Source: Neobacillus sp. Marseille-Q6967
GTDB lineage: Bacteria; Bacillota; Bacilli; Bacillales; Cytobacillaceae
Length of the DNA stretch: 64,000 bases
Assembly (NCBI RefSeq): GCF_946151075.1
Contig: NZ_OX267715.1
Coordinates: 3,001,274 to 3,065,273, forward strand
Reading direction: 5' to 3'
Within the stretch, counting starts at the first letter, position 1, and the number at the start of each line of letters is the position of its first letter. The notes beneath the pieces are model-generated. The model worked only from the letters and a program-made list of their open reading frames with translations. It ran no database searches and was not told the origin of the DNA. Below, piece by piece: positions 1 to 8,493 of this stretch. The translations under genes were made by a program, and so were the position numbers.

Positions 1-1460
1 TCCTCTGCGTATGCTTCAAAGCTTTCATTATATGATTTTGGATCTTTTGGGTTAGCAAAGTGAGTAATTTTTCCAGAAACAGGATCAATAAACTTACTAG
101 ATGCCCCGCATCCGAGCCCGATAATTGTCTGCTGCTCTTCCATAATCATAATGTTATAAATACTTTCCTGGCCAGGTATGGAATAGCCTACATTCTCAAG
201 ATTGCCAAGAATATTTTTTTGCCTGTAAAGATAATAAGGTGTATAACCGTGTTTTTCGGTCCAATCTTCAGCAAGTTCCATCATTTTTTCAACTTCAGTT
301 CGATCTGCAACCTTATACTTTTCCTTATTTTTCGTCATTTCAGATGCACGTTTAAACGATAAGGTATGAACGGTTAAGGACTCGGGCATTAATTTTTCTG
401 TTTCCTCGAGCGAGTTTGTAAATTCAGCAAGACCTTCACCAGGCAGACCAATAATCAAATCCATATTGATATTGTTCATGCCCATTTCTCTTGCCAAATG
501 ATACTTATCAATGGTTTCGGTTACAGTGTGATGTCGGCCGATGGCTTTAAGCGTCTCCTGCGTATAGGACTGTGGATTGATACTGATTCGATCAATGTTC
601 CACTTTTTAAGCACCTCTAGTTTTTCTGGAGTGATGGTATCTGGGCGCCCGGCCTCAACCGTTATTTCCCTAATGTTTTCAACATCTGGGAACGATGTAT
701 ACATTTCTTCATAAAGCATGTCCATCTCATCTGCTGTAATACTTGTTGGAGTTCCTCCGCCATAGTAAACCGTTGTAATTCGGATTCCTTTTTCCTTCAG
801 CCATGCCCCTATTTTTTCCATTTCGTAGTGGAGACCGCCTAGAAATGAATCCACTGAGCCTTGGCGGCCGTTAATGGCATATGCAGGAAATGTACAATAA
901 GCACATTTAGTTGGACAAAATGGAATCCCGATATAAATACTTACTTCTTGCTGCAATGAATATAGATCGGGAACAACTGCGAGTTGTCTGTCCACAATAT
1001 GCTGCATTAGAGCTATTTTTTCATCGGTAATCAGATAATCATCCTTTAATTGCTTATGGGCTTTTTCTCTTGGGACACCTTCCTGAACTTTCCGATGGAG
1101 CAGTTTTGTTGGTCTAACACCCGTAAGAATTCCCCATTTTTGTGTCATACCAGTCCAATCCTGTAACACCGTTAAATAGGCATGAGCAACTGCATTCTTA
1201 ATCTGCTTAAAACGTTCCTTTTCTGTTTCATAGGGTAAGAATTCCTTCTCATACTCTGCTTTTAAGATTTTGCCGGTATGATCTTTTAATTCCGCCTGAA
1301 CAGAAATGACTCTATCCTCTTGTAACGTAAAAGAAATAACAATTTCTGCTTTATCATCATAAGACTTTACAATCTCTGACTCTTCAAAAAATAGGTTAGC
1401 GATTAATTGTAATGAACGATCAAAACGCGCATCCTCTAATCCGATAATAGAAATTTTCAT
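1..1460 (-). CDS. hemZ: Radical-SAM coproporphyrinogen dehydrogenase-like protein HemZ (C-terminus cut by window edge)
   Basis: Oxygen-independent coproporphyrinogen III oxidase-like radical SAM protein of haem biosynthesis. About 486 codons are present, starting at the ATG complementary to 1458-1460 and running off the window at base 1, so only a short C-terminal piece is missing (the family is about 500 aa). The [4Fe-4S]/SAM motif CPTKCAYC (CxxxCxxC) lies near residue 180, followed by the glycine-rich YYGGGTPT segment and a TVEAGRPD segment, both typical of HemN/HemZ. The roughly 170-residue N-terminal extension before the radical SAM domain fits HemZ rather than HemN. The neighbour yhaX matches B. 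subtilis gene order. Catalytic role is inferred from family. Confidence 0.9.
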   Translation of the reverse strand, partial: MKISIIGLEDARFDRSLQLIANLFFEESEIVKSYDDKAEIVISFTLQEDRVISVQAELKDHTGKILKAEYEKEFLPYETEKERFKQIKNAVAHAYLTVLQDWTGMTQKWGILTGVRPTKLLHRKVQEGVPREKAHKQLKDDYLITDEKIALMQHIVDRQLAVVPDLYSLQQEVSIYIGIPFCPTKCAYCTFPAYAINGRQGSVDSFLGGLHYEMEKIGAWLKEKGIRITTVYYGGGTPTSITADEMDMLYEEMYTSFPDVENIREITVEAGRPDTITPEKLEVLKKWNIDRISINPQSYTQETLKAIGRHHTVTETIDKYHLAREMGMNNINMDLIIGLPGEGLAEFTNSLEETEKLMPESLTVHTLSFKRASEMTKNKEKYKVADRTEVEKMMELAEDWTEKHGYTPYYLYRQKNILGNLENVGYSIPGQESIYNIMIMEEQQTIIGLGCGASSKFIDPVSGKITHFANPKDPKSYNESFEAYAE

Positions 1461-1537
1461 AAAATCACTCTTTCAAAATAAACTTCCTTAAGTGTACAAA
1501 ATCAAAATTATAAGGTCAATATGGTGGAAATCATTAG

Positions 1538-1567
1538 AAAAGACATCATCGGATTGTGATGTCTTTT
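1538..1567 (-). terminator. Terminator-like hairpin downstream of yhaX
   Basis: An 11-bp perfect inverted repeat (AAAAGACATCA / TGATGTCTTTT) with an 8-nt loop. It lies 190 bases beyond the yhaX stop codon because a 130-bp repeat element sits between the stop and the hairpin. Confidence 0.6.
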
Positions 1568-1597
1568 GGTTAATTTGTTGCTATCTTATATATTTCT

Positions 1598-1727
1598 GTT
1601 GATTTCCGCTCCAGGCACTTCGCTTTCCGCGGGCGTTTCGGGGAGCCTCCTCGGCGCTGAAGCGCCTGTGGGGTCTCCCCTGCCCCGTATTCCCGCAGGA
1701 GTCTTCGTGCCTTCCGCTCCAATCACC
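1598..1727. repeat. 130-bp dispersed intergenic repeat, longest copy
   Basis: GC-rich element with GTTGATT at the left end and AATCACC at the right, that is, imperfect inverted termini. Just inside both ends is a direct repeat, TTCCGCTCC. The interior is palindrome-rich (ttccgcgggcg ... cccgcaggag). Shorter relatives occur at 43219-43261, 58862-58883 and 17089-17108. No coding capacity is evident; similar sequences are familiar from Bacillus intergenic regions (from memory). Confidence 0.75.
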
Positions 1728-1759
1728 AGGGCTACATATCCAATATCCATTAAAACAGT

Positions 1760-2629
1760 CTATTTTTTAATAATATTCATTTTCCGTAAGAATTCAATTG
1801 GCTGCTGTTTTCTAAAGTGTTCTTTTACCATGTATGCTACACCGTGTTCGTTTTCTGATCTGGTAATCCAGTCAGCTGCTCGTTTTACTTTAACATCTGA
1901 ATTCCACATGGCAACTCCTAACCCTGCGGCCTCAATGGCAGGGATGTCATCGACCCCATCACCAATGACAACCATTTCTTTTAATTGTATCCCGTACTGA
2001 CTTCCAAGGTACGTCAGACCGGTTAGTTTTGAAACATCGGCTGGAACAATATCTAGACGCAGCGAATCCAAATCAATGATTTCTATCTCTGTAAACATCT
2101 TATTAAGGGCTTGTTTTGCGTCTTGAAGATCATGTTCATTTTCAAAATAAACTTCTATTTTTGGCGGTGCCATTGGCTGGTCGTGTAAATATTCACTTAG
2201 AGACGAAACAAACTGCTGTGAATAAAAGACTGGATCACCAGAAGTAAATACAGTTCTGGCTAGAAGCTGGTTATTCAGCTTAAAACGATTTGCCAATGAA
2301 AATTGTTCATGAACAAGCCGTATTTGACAAGGAAATGCTTCTAGGAATGTGACAGTGTCGTAGACAATATCCTCGTTAATCCTTTGAACATACACAGGCT
2401 TTTCTTGGCCTTCTCCAATAAAAGCTCCTTGATGGGTAATGAGTGGAGTCTTTATTTTTAAGGCCTTGGCCACCTTCTTGGCCGAAGGAAAGCTCCGGGA
2501 TGTCATTAGAGTTACTATAATCCCTTTTTGCTGAACATAGTCAATCGCTTCCTTGGTTGACTTATGGATTTTACCATTCGATTGTAATAGAGTTCCATCA
2601 ATGTTCATTGCAAGCAAACGATAAATCAT
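1760..2629 (-). CDS. yhaX: HAD-superfamily Cof-type hydrolase-like protein YhaX
   Basis: 289-aa HAD fold protein of the Cof/IIB subfamily. I start it at ATG 2629, which has an AGGGGG ribosome site about 7 bases upstream, rather than the longer reading from 2701. Motif I reads MNIDGTLL, so the usual nucleophilic Asp of DxDGT is Asn. Motif IV, GDGVDDIPAIEAAG near residue 225, is present. The Asn makes ordinary phosphatase chemistry doubtful; I recall the same Asn in B. subtilis YhaX, which suggests a conserved non-catalytic or altered role. The gene is convergent to hemZ's upstream region and separated from its terminator by the 130-bp repeat. Confidence 0.82.
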   Translation of the reverse strand: MIYRLLAMNIDGTLLQSNGKIHKSTKEAIDYVQQKGIIVTLMTSRSFPSAKKVAKALKIKTPLITHQGAFIGEGQEKPVYVQRINEDIVYDTVTFLEAFPCQIRLVHEQFSLANRFKLNNQLLARTVFTSGDPVFYSQQFVSSLSEYLHDQPMAPPKIEVYFENEHDLQDAKQALNKMFTEIEIIDLDSLRLDIVPADVSKLTGLTYLGSQYGIQLKEMVVIGDGVDDIPAIEAAGLGVAMWNSDVKVKRAADWITRSENEHGVAYMVKEHFRKQQPIEFLRKMNIIKK

Positions 2630-2702
2630 CACGCTGCCCCCTGTTCTTGGTGAAATTACCCTTATATCACTTTTATGAGTATTTACCCTTATATAGAACA
2701 AA

Positions 2703-2738
2703 GAAAAAAGCCTTCGGTAATAACCGAAGACTTTCCAT
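2703..2738 (-). terminator. Intrinsic terminator of yheA
   Basis: Stem AGTCTTCGGT / ACCGAAGGCT with a TATT loop and a run of six T on the minus strand, directly after the yheA stop. Confidence 0.85.
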
Positions 2739-2740
2739 TA

Positions 2741-3088
2741 TTATAAATTTCCGTATAGCTCTTCTAACGGCTTCATTATGATTTGATTTAATTCCCCAAT
2801 AATCATACTCATCCGCTGTTCCGCCTGCATTAACCGTGAAATTTTTTCATTTTGCTGAACAAGTGCTACTGTAGCCTGTGCTTGTTGAATTTCCTGTTCA
2901 GAAATTTCGCTCCCCATCATTTGCTTTTGCTGCAAGTTCATTTGAAGCTGGCGGAAGTTGTCAAACATACTTTTTGCAGCAGGGTCTGCATTCACATCAT
3001 TATATAATTGCTGTAATTGTTTATATTCATCACTTTGACGAATTGCTTTCTCTAATTCATTCGCTGCATCATGTAAGTTAACTGCCAT
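2741..3088 (-). CDS. yheA: YlbF/YmcA-family helical protein YheA
   Basis: 115-aa, mostly helical and charged protein of the YheA/UPF0342 (Com_YlbF) family. The C-terminus KPLEELYG and the QKQMMG segment match B. subtilis YheA as I recall it. Start chosen at ATG 3088 with AAAGGAGAG six bases upstream; a reading from 3112 would put the ribosome site inside the gene. The relatives YlbF and YmcA partner with YaaT in RNA processing and development; the role of YheA itself is not established. Divergent from the YheC/D cluster. Confidence 0.88.
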   Translation of the reverse strand: MAVNLHDAANELEKAIRQSDEYKQLQQLYNDVNADPAAKSMFDNFRQLQMNLQQKQMMGSEISEQEIQQAQATVALVQQNEKISRLMQAEQRMSMIIGELNQIIMKPLEELYGNL

Positions 3089-3181
3089 TTCTATTCTCTC
3101 CTTTATAATCATAATCCTTTCAACTATATCAAACTATGACCACCAAAGCGAGAAAGTTCAACAACTGCCTATGAATGTTTC

Positions 3182-3209
3182 ACCATCCCATTCCCCATTT
3201 CATACGATA
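3182..3209 (+). promoter_or_regulatory. Putative sigma-K-type promoter of the YheC/D cluster
   Basis: AC at 3182-3183 followed after 17 bases by CATACGATA at 3201-3209, matching the sigma-K pattern (AC, then CATAnnnTA). It lies about 30 bases before the start. This fits mother-cell expression of a spore-coat-associated cluster; judged by eye only. Confidence 0.45.
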
Positions 3210-3242
3210 CTATATCAACAAATGCCCAAATGAGGAATGAGT

Positions 3243-4343
3243 ATGTCCCGGACATTAGACCTTCGTCCTATCATAGGACTGGTAACAAACTTTAAGGTAA
3301 AGGATGGCGATGATCCCCATTTTGGTTCTATTCATCATTTTTGTGAAGAGCTGCATCATGGGATTGAAGCCATTGGCGGTTTATTTTATGTATTTTCTTT
3401 TTCTGATTTTCCGAATAAGGGTTATTGTTTTATTGACGGCAGATGGCAGGCAGATGAGCTCCCGCTCCCGGATGTGATATACAATCGGATTCATTCCCGC
3501 AGGCTGGAATATGACCATGAATATAAACAATTTCGTGATCAATTGGCCCGTTTAAATATTCCCATTTTTAATGACCGTTTCTTATCTAAATGGGAGGTGC
3601 ATGAACATTTAATCCATGAAAATCACCTTCATTCTTTTATCCCTGAAACAAAAATTTTCACAAAAGAGAATCTGAAAGGCTTTGCCGATCAGTTTGAGAG
3701 TATTTTTATTAAACCGGTCCACGGAAGTCAGGGAAGAAATATCTTCAAGCTAATAAAGCAAGGAAATCTTTTTACACTTCAATCATCAGAGAAAATCAAG
3801 GATGACTTGCACCAATTGACGATAGAGGATGCTTATCATTATTTAAAGCCGTTAGTAAATAATCGTATATACATCATCCAGCAAGGAATTCCTCTCCTTA
3901 CCTATGATTCTAGAGGAATGGACTTTCGAGCATTATGTCATAAGAATTATCAAAATAACTGGGGAGTTACGTCTGTTGTGGCGAGAATTTCTGCAAAAGA
4001 TGAGTTTGTATCGAATATAGCGCGCGGCGGAGAGGTTCTGCCTCCATTACAAGCGATAACAAATGTCATGACCTATGAGGAAGCAGCATCCGTCCTTTCT
4101 TTTATGAAAAAATTCGCGGCCGAAGTTTCAGAAGCTATTGACACAAAGTCCTCCGGAATTACAGGAGAACTCGGGATTGATATCGGAATTGACATCGAAG
4201 GTAAGCCATGGCTTATTGAAGTAAACTCCAAGCCTTCAAAAAACTTTGAAGATGGCCGAATGAAAATCAGACCTTCTGCCAAAGCAATTATTCAATTTTG
4301 TACCATGCTGGCCTTAAATACTTTAAATGAAAAGGAGGCATAA
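3243..4343 (+). CDS. YheC/YheD-family ATP-grasp protein, paralogue 1
   Basis: 366-aa member of the endospore coat-associated YheC/YheD ATP-grasp family. The nucleotide-binding lysine segment IKPVHGSQGRN is near residue 160, and the metal-binding carboxylates GELGIDIGID and IEVNSKP are near residues 305-325. No signal peptide or membrane segment. The second ATG (3243) is preferred because GAGG lies 7 bases upstream of it but touches the first ATG at 3237. It is first of four adjacent paralogues on the same strand with 2-base spacing or overlap, so probably one operon. ATP-grasp enzymes join a carboxylate to an amine or thiol; the substrate here is unknown. Confidence 0.88.
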   Translation: MSRTLDLRPIIGLVTNFKVKDGDDPHFGSIHHFCEELHHGIEAIGGLFYVFSFSDFPNKGYCFIDGRWQADELPLPDVIYNRIHSRRLEYDHEYKQFRDQLARLNIPIFNDRFLSKWEVHEHLIHENHLHSFIPETKIFTKENLKGFADQFESIFIKPVHGSQGRNIFKLIKQGNLFTLQSSEKIKDDLHQLTIEDAYHYLKPLVNNRIYIIQQGIPLLTYDSRGMDFRALCHKNYQNNWGVTSVVARISAKDEFVSNIARGGEVLPPLQAITNVMTYEEAASVLSFMKKFAAEVSEAIDTKSSGITGELGIDIGIDIEGKPWLIEVNSKPSKNFEDGRMKIRPSAKAIIQFCTMLALNTLNEKEA

Positions 4344-4345
4344 CG

Positions 4346-5449
4346 ATGATTTCTTTTGGGATTATGTCACTTAATTATGATAGCGAAACTTCTTATTTTC
4401 ATGAGATTGCATTCCGTGCAAGTTTATTCGATATGGAATGTTACCATTTTATTCCTACAGAAATCTCCCCGCAAACACTTTTCGTTAAAGGAAAGAAGTT
4501 TAATACGGAAACGGAACAATGGGATGATGGCCTATACCCTCTTCCCGAAATCCTTTATGATCGTTGTTTTTATGGAGACGACCACCATTCAAAAAAATGT
4601 ATCCCGATTGTCTCATGGTTAAAAAGCCGAAGCGATATTGCCTTTCTCGGCTATGGATTGCCCAACAAATTAGATTTATATCACGCATTGAACGAAACGA
4701 TATTAGCACCTTATTTACCGCCTAGTCAGCTTGTTGACCACACCGCTGCTGTTATAAAAGAACTAAACAAGCAGAAAAAACTAATCATCAAACCAATCAA
4801 CGGGTCACAAGGATATGGAATTTATTGTATAAAGAAAAATCATCACAATGTTCATGTAAAAACCGAAAAAAACAAAAAAATTATTTCGAGGATTTTTCCT
4901 AATGAAGAAAAGCTCATTAAATGGCTTAATACGTTACTAACACATCGTTCTTATCTCCTGCAGCCCTATCTGAAGCTGACAAATACAGACCTGCAGCCAT
5001 TTGATATCCGGATTCTTCTTCAAAAGAATGAAAACGGACAATGGGTGGAACGTGGAAGGGGAATCCGGACAGGAAATACTGGGGGAATTCTTTCAAATTT
5101 GAGTGCCGGTGCTATCGTAATGCCTTTTAAAGAATGGTCCGCTAAGCTTCCCGCAGGAAAAAAGGAAATGATTTGTAATGAACTCGATTTTGTTCTATCC
5201 AAATTACCCCTCGAGTTGGAAAAAAAGCTGTCACCATTATTTGAAATCGGTATAGACATTGGTATCGCGGAAAATGGCGCCATTTGGATTTTAGATATAA
5301 ATTCAAAGCCTGGGCGAAAGGTTTTATTCCAAACACATCCTGACTTAAAGGAAGTTCTGTATCAAGCCCCATTGAGATATGGAAAGTATATAGCCGAGAA
5401 TGGATGTCAAGAAAGGAGGAATGATTATGAGAAAACGCTATTCCATTGA
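4346..5449 (+). CDS. YheC/YheD-family ATP-grasp protein, paralogue 2
   Basis: 367-aa ATP-grasp protein with IKPINGSQGYG near residue 150 and IGIDIGIAENG ... WILDINSKPGRK near residue 310. The usual Glu of the EVNSKP metal motif is Asp here (DINSKP), a conservative change that should still bind magnesium. AGGAGG precedes the ATG, and only 2 bases separate it from the stop of paralogue 1. Its 3' end overlaps the next gene by 23 bases, implying translational coupling. Substrate unknown. Confidence 0.87.
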   Translation: MISFGIMSLNYDSETSYFHEIAFRASLFDMECYHFIPTEISPQTLFVKGKKFNTETEQWDDGLYPLPEILYDRCFYGDDHHSKKCIPIVSWLKSRSDIAFLGYGLPNKLDLYHALNETILAPYLPPSQLVDHTAAVIKELNKQKKLIIKPINGSQGYGIYCIKKNHHNVHVKTEKNKKIISRIFPNEEKLIKWLNTLLTHRSYLLQPYLKLTNTDLQPFDIRILLQKNENGQWVERGRGIRTGNTGGILSNLSAGAIVMPFKEWSAKLPAGKKEMICNELDFVLSKLPLELEKKLSPLFEIGIDIGIAENGAIWILDINSKPGRKVLFQTHPDLKEVLYQAPLRYGKYIAENGCQERRNDYEKTLFH

Positions 5450-6791
5450 ATTTGCCGAATATAGTCAGCCGATTATCTACTGTCCTTCGGAGCTTTTAAA
5501 GGATGCTCCGCTTAACAAAATTGCATTTGGTTCTAAAACAATCGAAGTAACGTTTAAATCTCATTCCAAAAAGAATGATAGAATTGTCCTTAATCAAATT
5601 ATCAAGGAAAACCTCCAATTTCCTGACCTTGCCGTAAGATTGCATGCTTTTGTTGATAGCATGATCCTAAATATCGGACCGCTAATCGGAATTTATACTG
5701 CCGGCTTTACCCCATTTCCCCACCGTCCGATTGGTGAAAGGACTAACTTTTTTGCAAAACTGCTTTCGGTACAAAAATCAGTTGGTGCATTGCCTTTTGT
5801 ATTTGGTGAACAGCATATCAATTGGGACAAAGGAACAATAAATGGATACTTTTATCAAGAGAATAACTGGAAAACCTTTGAAGTGCCTTTTCCAAATGTA
5901 GTGTATGACCGTCTTCCTAACAGGAGAAGTGAAAGGAATCCGAAACTCATCCAGGTTAAGGAACGTTTACAAAGAGAATACTTAATTCCATGGTATAATC
6001 CTGGATTTTTTAATAAACTCGATATTTATGATAGATTATTACAGGAACCATTAGCAGCAACTTATCTTCCTGAAACCCATCCCTTTACATCCTTTTCGTC
6101 TATTGAATCCTTGCTTACCAAATACGGGCATGTATACTTAAAACCGATAAACGGCAGCCTTGGATTAGGCGTTCATCAAATTATTTATGATAAATTTGAT
6201 GATAACTATTACTGCCGTTACCAAGATAAAGAAGGGATTAATCGTCTGCGGAAATTCCCGACATTGGAAGGTTTGTTTAAAACCGTTTTTGCCAGCCGTA
6301 AACTCGATACAATGCTCGTGCAGCAAGGGATTCACTTACTTAGGCATGAGCAGCGCCCCATTGACTTTCGCATCCATACGAACAAGGATGACGAAGGAAA
6401 ATGGCATGTTACAGCGATCGCTGCAAAAATTGCCGGACCTGGCAGTGTGACCACTCATAAACGCAGCGGAGGGGAAATTAAAACGCTATCAGAATTGTTT
6501 TCCGAAGAGGAATGTAAACTTTATACAGAAAGACTTTCAAAAGCAGCTCTGATTCTAAGCAACAGTATTGCAAACACCATGGAAGGAATCATAGGAGAAA
6601 TTGGCTTTGATTTAGGAATTGACAGGTACGGTGATGTATGGCTGTTTGAAGCAAACTCTAAGCCGGGACGATCCATCTTCAGCCACCCTGCGCTTAAGGA
6701 ATTTGACTATTTAACACGTAAACTGTCTATTGCTTTTGGGGTGTTCTTAACGGAACAGGCCATTCTGTACCCAGAGGAAATAATCAAATGA
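5427..6791 (+). CDS. yheD: YheC/YheD-family ATP-grasp protein, paralogue 3 (YheD-sized)
   Basis: 454 aa, matching the length I recall for B. subtilis YheD (about 453). It has a roughly 90-residue N-terminal extension before the shared core, absent from the other three paralogues. Core motifs: LKPINGSLGLG near residue 240, GEIGFDLGID near 390 and FEANSKPGRS near 410. Start chosen at ATG 5427, 7 bases after GGAGG at 5415-5419; the ribosome site lies inside the previous gene. YheD of B. subtilis is reported as a sporulation protein around the forespore; the chemistry is not known. The symbol rests on length and context. Confidence 0.85.
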   Translation: MRKRYSIEFAEYSQPIIYCPSELLKDAPLNKIAFGSKTIEVTFKSHSKKNDRIVLNQIIKENLQFPDLAVRLHAFVDSMILNIGPLIGIYTAGFTPFPHRPIGERTNFFAKLLSVQKSVGALPFVFGEQHINWDKGTINGYFYQENNWKTFEVPFPNVVYDRLPNRRSERNPKLIQVKERLQREYLIPWYNPGFFNKLDIYDRLLQEPLAATYLPETHPFTSFSSIESLLTKYGHVYLKPINGSLGLGVHQIIYDKFDDNYYCRYQDKEGINRLRKFPTLEGLFKTVFASRKLDTMLVQQGIHLLRHEQRPIDFRIHTNKDDEGKWHVTAIAAKIAGPGSVTTHKRSGGEIKTLSELFSEEECKLYTERLSKAALILSNSIANTMEGIIGEIGFDLGIDRYGDVWLFEANSKPGRSIFSHPALKEFDYLTRKLSIAFGVFLTEQAILYPEEIIK

Positions 6792-7834
6792 AGACCATCG
6801 AACCTGACAAACGATTCCCGCTTGTTGGCATCCTGACCTCACGTAAGAAAACCGGAGAAATTGCCGGAAACGGCTCACTATTTATGGAAATCCAAAAAAA
6901 GCTTATTTCATTGGATGGAATAAGCTTTGTTTTTACCCTCGATGGAATAAAGGGGGAAACAATAGAAGGTTTTATCTATTCACTTGAAAAAAATTCATGG
7001 GAACTGGCAGAAGTCCCTTTTCCCGATATTATTTACAATCGAATCCCGTTTCGAAGCCATGAACAGGATGAAAAATATTCTGATTTCTTGTCATTGTTAA
7101 AGAAAAAAAACATTCCTTTTTTTAACCCGGGCTTTATTGATAAATATGAATTATATTGCCTGTTAAAGGATAACAAAGTTCTAAACTCATTTTTACCTGA
7201 TACCATTCTTGCTAATCAACAACAAAAACTCAATTCCTTTCTAAAAAAGCACGCTAGTATCTATCTCAAACCAGCTTGTTCGTCAAAGGGAAAAGGAATT
7301 TTTAAATTAGCCATCACCGAGAAGCAGAAAGTTCATCTAGAAGGATTAATTAAAAAACAAACTTATAAATCCTTTAATCAGTTTTGGGATGAATGGAATC
7401 CTCATTTATGTTTAAAACAATATGTAGCCCAAGAAGAGATCAAATCGAGTTTGATAAATGGTAAACGGTTTGATTTTCGAATCCTTGCCCATGCCGTCAA
7501 CGATCTTTACGTTGTAACGGGGGTAGGTATAAGGCAATCACAGCATCAAGACCTAACCACTCATATTCCCACTGGCGGGCGGCTGGTTCCATACCAGCTC
7601 ATCCAAACAGAGGAGCATGACCGGTTTATTCAAAAGATTGTTCAAGAGATTGGGAGAACACTAACCCGGAATATTGGCTTTTTTGGTGAATTCTCAATTG
7701 ATGCCGCCATTAATCAAGCTGGAAAGTACTATATCTTTGAGGTGAATTCAAAACCAATGAGTTTCGATGAACCCGAAATCGAAAAAAGAAAAATAGATCA
7801 GCTTTGCAAACTTTTTCTTCAATTATCATCCTGA
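6788..7834 (+). CDS. YheC/YheD-family ATP-grasp protein, paralogue 4
   Basis: 348-aa ATP-grasp protein whose ATG overlaps the previous stop codon (ATGA, 4-base overlap). The nucleotide-binding segment is divergent (LKPACSSKGKG near residue 160) and the metal motif is GEFSIDAAI ... FEVNSKPM near residue 310. Last of the four-gene run; no clear terminator follows, so transcription may continue into the small genes downstream. Confidence 0.86.
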   Translation: MKTIEPDKRFPLVGILTSRKKTGEIAGNGSLFMEIQKKLISLDGISFVFTLDGIKGETIEGFIYSLEKNSWELAEVPFPDIIYNRIPFRSHEQDEKYSDFLSLLKKKNIPFFNPGFIDKYELYCLLKDNKVLNSFLPDTILANQQQKLNSFLKKHASIYLKPACSSKGKGIFKLAITEKQKVHLEGLIKKQTYKSFNQFWDEWNPHLCLKQYVAQEEIKSSLINGKRFDFRILAHAVNDLYVVTGVGIRQSQHQDLTTHIPTGGRLVPYQLIQTEEHDRFIQKIVQEIGRTLTRNIGFFGEFSIDAAINQAGKYYIFEVNSKPMSFDEPEIEKRKIDQLCKLFLQLSS

Positions 7835-7917
7835 AAAAGAACAAAAATTTTTAACTGGATTGTATGCCTTCATTCCCGTAATCTAGAAATAAGAAATAAA
7901 ACTAGGGGGCATAAAGG

Positions 7918-8127
7918 ATGTTGATGCATTTTCAGTTTAAGCCGCTTTATGAAAATAAAAAGATACCAGGCTGGGATTTTAGTTTTTATTATAAGAAACA
8001 GCGATTTACTGGTATCTACCATCCAACAGGTAAAATTGAATGGACTACAAACACACCTGAACAAGAAGATATTGAAAGATTGACTAGTCAGGTTCATGAA
8101 CTCATGCTGTTTCACGTATATGATTAA
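7918..8127 (+). CDS. yheE: Small YheE-like protein (DUF5342)
   Basis: 69-aa protein beginning MLMHFQFKPL and rich in aromatic and basic residues, resembling B. subtilis YheE, which also sits beside yheD. GGGGG lies about 10 bases upstream of the ATG at 7918; the next ATG at 7924 also has AAAGG at good spacing, so the start could be two codons later. Function unknown. Confidence 0.75.
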   Translation: MLMHFQFKPLYENKKIPGWDFSFYYKKQRFTGIYHPTGKIEWTTNTPEQEDIERLTSQVHELMLFHVYD

Positions 8128-8182
8128 GGTATATTTGCATGAAAAACACCTCTTTCCACACAATAACTAAAAAAGGAAAGGG

Positions 8183-8383
8183 ATGAACAGCATGCAGGAA
8201 AGAGAAGGTACGAAAGCAAAAGAGGATTTATTATATGAAGGCAGAGATAAAATATTTTTAGATGAGGACCGCATTATAAATGAAGGTCTGTCCGGGGGAT
8301 CTGTTCATGCGCGTCATGATACAGCCAATATTGAAGAGGCACGAGAGCTTGAAAAAGAACAACCGCCTTACAAAGCTGAATGA
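8183..8383 (+). CDS. Small acidic hypothetical protein
   Basis: 66-aa hydrophilic protein of mixed charge containing INEGLSGG and ending IEEARELEKEQPPYKAE. It looks like one of the small soluble proteins common in Bacillus, resembling the YozQ/DUF4025 type, but I am not sure of the family. AAGGA lies 5 bases upstream of ATG 8183, and a terminator follows at once, supporting an expressed gene. Confidence 0.6.
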   Translation: MNSMQEREGTKAKEDLLYEGRDKIFLDEDRIINEGLSGGSVHARHDTANIEEARELEKEQPPYKAE

Positions 8384-8392
8384 CAAAGAAAT

Positions 8393-8428
8393 GGCTGGCC
8401 TGACAATAATTGGCCGGCTTTTTTTGTT
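8393..8428 (+). terminator. Intrinsic terminator
   Basis: Stem GCTGGCC / GGCCGGC followed by seven T, downstream of the 66-aa gene. Confidence 0.75.
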
Positions 8429-8453
8429 AATTTTCTTTTTCTCTAATAAGAAA

Positions 8454-8462
8454 TGCTATAAT
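8454..8462 (+). promoter_or_regulatory. Extended -10 promoter of yxkF
   Basis: TGCTATAAT, a perfect extended -10 element, with only a weak -35. Transcription from about 8469 would leave a short leader and favours the GTG start at 8494 over the ATG at 8479. Confidence 0.55.
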
Positions 8463-8493
8463 TTACATTATTACAAAAATGGAGAAGTTGACT

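Noticed and set aside
1566..2000. 144-codon plus-strand reading frame
   Set aside because: It runs through the 130-bp repeat and antisense to yhaX, with no ribosome site.
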